Assembly (NCBI GenBank): GCA_022484565.1
Contig: JAKVKZ010000031.1
Location: 1 to 38,410, forward strand
Length of the DNA stretch: 38,410 bases
From: Muribaculaceae bacterium
Lineage (GTDB): Bacteria > Bacteroidota > Bacteroidia > Bacteroidales > Muribaculaceae
Direction: 5' to 3'
Numbering within the stretch: position 1 is the first letter of the stretch; each line of letters starts with the position of its first letter. The notes under the pieces are model-generated. The model ran no database searches. It was given only the letters and a program-made list of their open reading frames with translations, and was not told where the DNA came from. Positions 33,651 through 38,410 of this stretch are shown piece after piece. The translations under genes were made by a program, and so were the position numbers.

Positions 33651-34667
33651 ATGAGTACCAATAAAGGTTTCGATTACGAACAAGCAGAAAAGGAAAATCC
33701 TTTATATCCTGTGGATGAATGTTGTAGTCATATAGAGAAGGTTATTGACGATAGTATTATACGTTTATACCATAGTATTGACAATTTTATATTTCAAGAT
33801 ATTGATTATAGTCGTGTAATTTCAAATATGCCACAATGGGTTGCAGAGGGAGGTATTAGTCCTGAACTAAACTGCACAAAAGATTGGTATGAAGCTTTAA
33901 GAAGAAAAGTAACACATCCTATATTTGGTAGATTTATCTACCATTATGATTTGTGGAGTAAAATTGCAGCATTGCAAGATAGATTAAGTGCCGTTGTTAT
34001 GTTTATGCATCAGCTTTATACCTTCGTGCCATGTAAAGCTATATATGAGGAATGTCAATATACAAGTGCTGCAAGATGTGGTGGTGCACGTGAAACGGAG
34101 GCTCATATATTATTGAATAGTGTTTTTGTAGCCTATGCCTCAGTTTTTGATATCTTGACTAAAATCGCTATAGAACAATTTGAGTTTAATAAATATGATT
34201 TTAGTGAGTATAAGAAAATGAGAAGCTCTGATATTATTTATAGGAAGAGTCTGAATAATATAGACTCTTCCCTGAAAAAAGAAGGAATGCTATTTGCAGA
34301 GCCTCCAATAATAAGAAAAATTGAAACGTTCAGAAATGAGTTTGTTCATAATGGTCCTTGGGATTTGAGATGTAGTGTTTATAATACTGCTGTCAATGGA
34401 GAACCGGCCGATGTAATCATTTATAGTCCCGATATGGATGATATAGGAAATTTTATTAGTTCAGGCTCTCGTAATAAATTTTACTCTCAGGCAAATCGTA
34501 TTAATATCTTATTACCTGATATGATAAAGGAGGCTACTATAGTAGTAAACAAGACCATAAACCAACTCAGTACTTTATATCAAGCAGCTACAATAAGATC
34601 TGCTGATGAAAATTATACACAAGAGTGCTTGAATGCGATTATGGATTATAATGATTCATTAAAGTAG
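33651..34667 (+). CDS. Hypothetical protein with HEPN-like RNxxxH motif
   Basis: A 338-residue soluble, mostly helical protein, on the opposite strand from the element backbone and AT-rich. I do not recognise the family as a whole. Residues near 220-230 read KIETFRNEFVHNG; R-x4-H after a hydrophobic helix is the signature of HEPN ribonucleases, common in abortive-infection and toxin-antitoxin systems. A second conserved-looking part is AARCGGARETEAHILLNSVF (about 144-163), another long helix that could be the partner helix of a HEPN fold. No antitoxin-like neighbour follows. The most likely role is element-borne defence cargo; the family call is inference. Confidence 0.6.
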   Translation: MSTNKGFDYEQAEKENPLYPVDECCSHIEKVIDDSIIRLYHSIDNFIFQDIDYSRVISNMPQWVAEGGISPELNCTKDWYEALRRKVTHPIFGRFIYHYDLWSKIAALQDRLSAVVMFMHQLYTFVPCKAIYEECQYTSAARCGGARETEAHILLNSVFVAYASVFDILTKIAIEQFEFNKYDFSEYKKMRSSDIIYRKSLNNIDSSLKKEGMLFAEPPIIRKIETFRNEFVHNGPWDLRCSVYNTAVNGEPADVIIYSPDMDDIGNFISSGSRNKFYSQANRINILLPDMIKEATIVVNKTINQLSTLYQAATIRSADENYTQECLNAIMDYNDSLK

Positions 34668-34675
34668 AAAAGTTG

Positions 34676-35557
34676 CTATGCAATCTTTCTATCCAGCTTG
34701 ATTATGCACTCAGATTCCGTGTGCGACATTTTGCGTTCAATGGTGGATATTTCTGAATCACGGAGAGTATGCGCAAATACCCTCTTTATAAAAGTATCAG
34801 TCTGTAGGCGTGGTTTGCCAAATGCCTTACCTATATTCCAACCAAAGTGCATGATGTCAATGGTTTTTAATTGAGCATCAACCTTTATCTGTTCTACTTT
34901 AGGCATGGAATTGGATAGGTAGTATTCCGTAATATATCCACATAGACGATTGAGGTCAGTTTCACTAAGATAGAGAACCAAGTTTTGTTTCGTATATGAG
35001 AGAACTTTATCTAACTTTTCTTGTGATGATCGTTCCTTCTCTGCCATAGCGTTGGCACGGAATATCTCGTATTCTGTTGGCTGATTTGATTCTTCGATAT
35101 ATATATTGTTGATGGTAGAAGATGTGGCTTCTTCCTTTGGAAGTTCTGCCACGTCATCGTTAAGTTCATGACAAGATGGATTAGGAACTTCTTCTGTTGT
35201 GTCAGATGTAGTTTCTATTTCAATTTTGGGTTCAGAAATGATGGACTCTGAAATAATGGAACTTTCGGCAAGTTCCGAGTGTACTATTGGGGTTTTAAGT
35301 ACTGCAGCCTTATTGCGGTAGCACTCAAATCTTATAAAGCACTTCTCTATTGTTGGTGACAAGATTTGACCAAATACCATTTGCAGATTGAGATAGATAG
35401 CTCCCATGATAATGGTGCATACCACCAAAATGAGGTAACTACTGAACTCGTCCCAACCATAGTGAAGTACGGTCTGGCGTGCTAAAACACCAATGATTGC
35501 GATTGTACCAAAAACAATCAGATGTAATGTTATATGTTCTATCTTTCTCTGTTCCAT
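34676..35557 (-). CDS. DUF6043-like membrane protein of the mobile element
   Basis: A 293-residue protein: two membrane helices (about 10-27 and 38-66), an acidic Ser/Thr/Glu-rich linker (about 90-160), then a soluble helical domain (DLNRLCGYITEYYLS, HFGWNIGKAFGKPR, FIKRVFAHTLRDSEISTIER) with the compact character of DUF6043, a domain frequent near integrases in Bacteroides elements. Function unknown. It converges with the HEPN-like gene. Confidence 0.7.
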   Translation of the reverse strand: MEQRKIEHITLHLIVFGTIAIIGVLARQTVLHYGWDEFSSYLILVVCTIIMGAIYLNLQMVFGQILSPTIEKCFIRFECYRNKAAVLKTPIVHSELAESSIISESIISEPKIEIETTSDTTEEVPNPSCHELNDDVAELPKEEATSSTINNIYIEESNQPTEYEIFRANAMAEKERSSQEKLDKVLSYTKQNLVLYLSETDLNRLCGYITEYYLSNSMPKVEQIKVDAQLKTIDIMHFGWNIGKAFGKPRLQTDTFIKRVFAHTLRDSEISTIERKMSHTESECIIKLDRKIA

Positions 35558-35583
35558 AGTGAGATGTATTAATCGTTTGTGTG

Positions 35584-35616
35584 CAAATATATAGGATTAA
35601 TTTTTGAGAAAATCAA
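35584..35616 (-). promoter_or_regulatory. Promoter of the DUF6043-like gene
   Basis: On the minus strand TTGA (35616-35613) and TATATTTG (35591-35584) with a 21-base spacer, 27 bases before the ATG. Confidence 0.5.
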
Positions 35617-35762
35617 TAGTTTTGCCTATAGATGGGCTTTTGACGATATATTTCATCACTTTTCACCATGTTACATTTCTGATAATAAGCGTGTTGCAAA
35701 TTTATCGTTTTTGGATGAAAATAGTTGGGAAAATAGGCTTGTGTATCTCAAAATCAAAAAAT

Positions 35763-35793
35763 ATCTGCATCATTTAAGGTAAACAATGCAGAT
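35763..35793 (-). terminator. Terminator after the RhuM-like gene
   Basis: ATCTGCAT and ATGCAGAT form a perfect 8-bp stem; on the minus strand it is followed by ATTTTTTGATTTT. It lies 29 bases past the stop of the RhuM-like gene. Confidence 0.7.
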
Positions 35794-35821
35794 AATCAAT
35801 AGGTTATAGAGATATAGCTTA

Positions 35822-36199
35822 TTAGCAATACAATGTATGGTTTGTACACTTGTTGAGATATAACAGGATGTTACACTCTTGTTTACGAGCGATTTTGTTT
35901 GTTGCCCATTTCCTAAATGCAGTGGAATGTCCGGTATCTATCTGATAAGATAGGGCTATAACCATATCGAGGTTATACACATCGGCATTGTTCCCATTCT
36001 CCGATTTGATGTACTTGCAAACTTCGTGGCTTTTCAAGACATTAGCTTTCAGGATTCTTTTGATAGCTGCATGAATAGTTCTGGCCGTTGTATAAAACAA
36101 ATCGGCAATCTCCCAAGCGGTCATCCATACTTCGCCATCAGAGATATGGATGCCATGCCCGTTGTTTGTTATGATTCCTCGTTTCATGGTTATATTCAT
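35822..36199 (-). CDS. RhuM-like/HTH protein of the mobile element
   Basis: A 125-residue protein: VWMTAWEIADLFYTTARTIH (about 24-43) is an HTH-like start, NADVYNLDMVIALSYQIDT and STAFRKWATNKI are features of the RhuM/KilA-N-related family found beside integrases in Bacteroides elements. The start overlaps the integrase stop (ATGA); a second Met at codon 5 (36187) is also possible. Role unknown. Confidence 0.75.
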   Translation of the reverse strand: MNITMKRGIITNNGHGIHISDGEVWMTAWEIADLFYTTARTIHAAIKRILKANVLKSHEVCKYIKSENGNNADVYNLDMVIALSYQIDTGHSTAFRKWATNKIARKQECNILLYLNKCTNHTLYC

Positions 36200-37302
36200 T
36201 TTAATGAAATCTTATTGGCTGTCTCTCGTTTCTTTACATTTACCAAATCTGCGTAGATTTGAGTAGTGGAAACGTTCTTGTGAGTTAGCATCTTTGAAAC
36301 TGTGTAAATATCTGTACCTAAGGATATTTGTATGACGGCATACGAGTGTCTAAATCCGTGGAAGGTTATCGGCTTCGTTATTCCTGCTTTTTTGAGCCAG
36401 CTTTTCAGCGGATAATTAATCATACTCCGTTTCAACTCCTTGAATACTTTGCCTGTTCCGGGCGTACCACATAGTTCGTAGGCTTCGTAACTGATGGGGA
36501 GTGTCGCTTCTGTCTGGGTTTTCTGTGTTCTGATACGCAGACAATAACCTTGGTCGGGAGCGATAGTAAAGTCTTCCCATTGCAGGTTGAGAATGTCGCT
36601 GATGCGTAAGCCTGTCAGACAAGCGAATAAAGAAGCTGCTTTCAGAACGGGGATGTCGCAAGGAGTGGCAGCGAGTTGCTTCACTTCGTTCAGTGTCAGA
36701 TATTCCTTCTTTACATCTTGTGGTTCAATCTTATCAAGGTAATCATTGATGTTCTCACGAAACCACTTGTCCCGATAGGCAATCTTCAACAATCCTCTGA
36801 AAGTAGAGTAGTAGCCGGATGCCGAATTGAGGGATATGGGGCGGTTGCTGTGTTTGAGTTGCTTAGCGTTTAACAGGTACTCACGGAACTTCTTGCATAA
36901 GTCCACATTCACATCGCCAAAGGTACATTGTCCCTTGACGAAATTGTAGAAATGCTGATAGACAAATTGCCATTTCTGGTCTTTGTTTCGGCACATCTTT
37001 TTGAAGTAGGCAAGGAAATCGGTTTTCTGTTTGGTCTTATCCAAGAAGCCAAACTCTTCGTTGATGAGCGATTGCACTCTGATACAGCGGATAGCCTCTG
37101 CCTTGTTCAACATATCGTTGTTAAACTCTCGTTCCATTTCGTTTTTGGGATGAGCATAGATGTAGATACCAAGGTATTCCCTGCGGCTCATCTGCATCGT
37201 TTCAGGGTTACGGACTGCCGGATAATAATCCAGATACAAGGAAATACGATTATTCCTAATCGCTCTCTGTCGAACTGTTACTTTTGTACACGTGTGTGAC
37301 AT
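36196..37302 (-). CDS. Tyrosine recombinase/integrase of the mobile element
   Basis: A 368-residue integrase: an N-terminal arm-binding/SAM-like region (1-190) and a catalytic domain with CLTGLRISDILNLQW (Arg), HGFRHSYAVIQIS (HxxR) and THKNVSTTQIYADL (His and Tyr). Complete, in contrast to the relaxase. This family integrates and excises Bacteroidota elements. The regulatory repeat at 37339-37392 is 37 bases upstream. It is distinct from the smaller hsdS recombinase. Confidence 0.94.
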   Translation of the reverse strand: MSHTCTKVTVRQRAIRNNRISLYLDYYPAVRNPETMQMSRREYLGIYIYAHPKNEMEREFNNDMLNKAEAIRCIRVQSLINEEFGFLDKTKQKTDFLAYFKKMCRNKDQKWQFVYQHFYNFVKGQCTFGDVNVDLCKKFREYLLNAKQLKHSNRPISLNSASGYYSTFRGLLKIAYRDKWFRENINDYLDKIEPQDVKKEYLTLNEVKQLAATPCDIPVLKAASLFACLTGLRISDILNLQWEDFTIAPDQGYCLRIRTQKTQTEATLPISYEAYELCGTPGTGKVFKELKRSMINYPLKSWLKKAGITKPITFHGFRHSYAVIQISLGTDIYTVSKMLTHKNVSTTQIYADLVNVKKRETANKISLK

Positions 37303-37338
37303 ACTGTTTAATATTTAGAGTTTTACATTTGTTTGGTG

Positions 37339-37392
37339 CAAAGGAATAAGGTGATTCAATGGTGGGTATATTCACCGAAAAATAACTTATTC
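37339..37392 (-). promoter_or_regulatory. Shared regulatory element, copy 2 (before the integrase)
   Basis: Counterpart of 33487-33540. It overlaps the last codons of the multi-HTH gene upstream. Same GGTG...TTCAATGGTGG...TTCACC layout, followed by ATAACTTAT. Confidence 0.55.
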
Positions 37393-38292
37393 AATCTTTG
37401 GGGCTGCAAGTAGTTTATCCAATTCTGGTTTTGAAATGAGCGTGTATTTGCCTTTCTTCACCTTCGGAATATTATGGTACTTCGCATAATGATAGAGTTG
37501 GTCACGGGTAAGGTTGAACTTCTCCATCGCTTCGGCTACCGTATAATATTGCGGTTCTTCGGGTGTTGCCACACCTTTAGCTATATCCACATGCTTCTTG
37601 GAATAGTAAACCATGATTCCCTCTTTCTTCTTCGGAATGGCATTCTTGGAAACGAAACAATAGATGGCGGATAAAGTCATGCCGAACTTCTCCTGCATTT
37701 CCTGTGTACTATACCATTCGGTAATGTCTGGATTCGGGGCTTTCTTGGCAAAGTAAGCGTCTATATGTTTCTTGCTCCAGTAGGTTTTGCCACGATTGAA
37801 AGTCCGGGAGATGTTGTTCTTCTTGGCTACTAAGAATATCCATGATTCGTTTACATGATATTTCTCTTTGACTTCTGCGGTGGTGTAGAAGTCGGTGATA
37901 GGGGCTTTCTCTTTTGTTGGTGTATGGAATTCTGTTGGATTATTGAATAACACATCAATATCCTCTTTATTCAAAAGGTATTTGAAGCCCAAGCGAATGG
38001 CCTTTAATTCACTACGTTTAATGTAACCGTAAACGGTTGGTCTAGTTACTCCGAGATAGATAGCCGTTTCGGTGATTGTAAGAAATGGTTTGTCTTTTAT
38101 TCTTTCAATAGGCTTTTCTTCTATCTTCTTTTCTACGATTTGATTGTTTGCTTTGATTGCTTCGTCACGCTTTCTCTTTTTATAGAGTGCGTTGGCACAT
38201 TGCTTGGAACAACACGCAGTAGTTGTCTTTTGGGCGATAAACTCTTTACCGCACCAAGCACAAATTCGCTTAATTTTCAGGTTGCTGCTCAT
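37387..38292 (-). CDS. Zinc-finger protein with four tandem HTH_17 domains
   Basis: A 301-residue protein. An N-terminal four-Cys zinc knuckle (CAWCGKEF, then CCSKQC, about 11-33) leads through a basic coiled segment to four excisionase-like helix-turn-helix units at about 68-112 (TITETAIYLGVTRPTVYGYI), 133-178 (TTAEVKEKYHV), 192-238 (STQEMQEKFGMTLSAIYCFV) and 246-293 (TVAEAMEKFNLTRDQLYHYA). Each ends with a short wing (YWSKKHID, YYSKKHVD). Multiple units suggest recognition of an extended or repeated site, perhaps the attachment or regulatory repeats. Usually one such gene stands next to the integrase. Confidence 0.85.
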   Translation of the reverse strand: MSSNLKIKRICAWCGKEFIAQKTTTACCSKQCANALYKKRKRDEAIKANNQIVEKKIEEKPIERIKDKPFLTITETAIYLGVTRPTVYGYIKRSELKAIRLGFKYLLNKEDIDVLFNNPTEFHTPTKEKAPITDFYTTAEVKEKYHVNESWIFLVAKKNNISRTFNRGKTYWSKKHIDAYFAKKAPNPDITEWYSTQEMQEKFGMTLSAIYCFVSKNAIPKKKEGIMVYYSKKHVDIAKGVATPEEPQYYTVAEAMEKFNLTRDQLYHYAKYHNIPKVKKGKYTLISKPELDKLLAAPKIE

Positions 38293-38328
38293 TTTAATTC
38301 ATTGTAGAGTCAACAAGCAAGTGCAAAA

Positions 38329-38410
38329 TTAAGGAAAGTGATGGAAAAAGACTTCCTTAGGAGTTAAAAAGTTCAATTTTTGTCTGGGTCGGTTGTTGAT
38401 TTTGTACTGT
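38329..38410 (-). CDS. IS30-family transposase, C-terminal end only
   Basis: The minus strand enters the window in frame as QYKINNRPRQKLNFLTPKEV and ends FFHHFP at a TAA. INNRPRxxLxFxTPxEVF is the C-terminal signature of IS30-type DDE transposases. One base shift in the last codons would give FLNFALAC, a more typical ending for the family, so the end may carry a one-base insertion. The bulk of the gene is to the right of the window. Confidence 0.68.
   Translation of the reverse strand, partial: QYKINNRPRQKLNFLTPKEVFFHHFP

Larger units (their letters stand above)
18594..38328. mobile_element. Accessory island built on a mobilisable (MobB/MobC, tyrosine-integrase) element
   Basis: From here to the right edge the genes are accessory: defence-like operon, hsdS inversion cassette, mobilisation genes, replication/primase-like genes, HTH proteins and an integrase at the right. 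The limits are not set by any visible direct repeat; the left end may lie anywhere from 18186 to about 28700, and the right end may lie beyond an IS30-type gene at the window edge. Confidence 0.5.

Overview
The window reads as a chromosomal segment of a Bacteroidales bacterium (phylum Bacteroidota, gut type; the family cannot be fixed from this sequence alone). The basis is repeated Bacteroidota-type promoter boxes (TAnnTTTG, in places with TTTG/TTGA 19 to 21 bp upstream), an RRM RNA-binding protein, a DUF2007 protein, an AspT/YidE-type transporter, a GH89 alpha-N-acetylglucosaminidase, and a mobilisable element with the DUF6371, DUF3987 and DUF6043 genes usual in Bacteroides elements.

Left part (1-18185), resident chromosome. 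After the start of a transporter (minus strand) comes a minus-strand signalling cluster (398-8614): LytTR regulator, membrane FHA protein, acidic membrane-anchored protein, exported caspase-fold peptidase, zinc-ribbon FHA protein, PP2C phosphatase fused through a membrane segment to an FGE/sulfatase-modifying domain, a membrane-anchored FISUMP-type protein, and a Ser/Thr kinase with a membrane segment and MORN repeats. This looks like a complete phospho-Ser/Thr circuit (writer, eraser, readers, possible protease output). It is followed by a DUF2007 protein, a secreted six-repeat protein, mltG, tRNA-Ser(GCT), valS, the GH89 enzyme, an RRM protein, a sigma-like factor and a small GNAT protein.

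Right part (about 18.2-38.4 kb), AT-richer accessory DNA. It holds a decayed Fic gene; a four-gene minus-strand operon (ComEC-like MBL hydrolase, membrane patatin lipase, second MBL hydrolase, E2-E1-JAB fusion) with a divergent XRE regulator; an invertible pair of start-less hsdS cassettes beside a tyrosine recombinase; a third hsdS without an ATG; and a mobilisable backbone (relaxase with an internal amber stop, MobC, oriT-like spacer, DUF6371 primase-like protein, DUF3987 ATPase, HTH proteins, DUF6043-like membrane protein, RhuM-like protein, integrase). A HEPN-like gene is extra cargo. The window ends in the 3' end of an IS30-family transposase.

The best candidate for an undescribed system is the operon at 19477-25156. 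It combines ubiquitin-like conjugation and deconjugation enzymes in one protein with a lipase and two metallo-hydrolases, but has neither a CD-NTase (so it is not ordinary CBASS) nor a visible ubiquitin-like protein. The second candidate is the kinase/phosphatase/FHA/caspase cluster.
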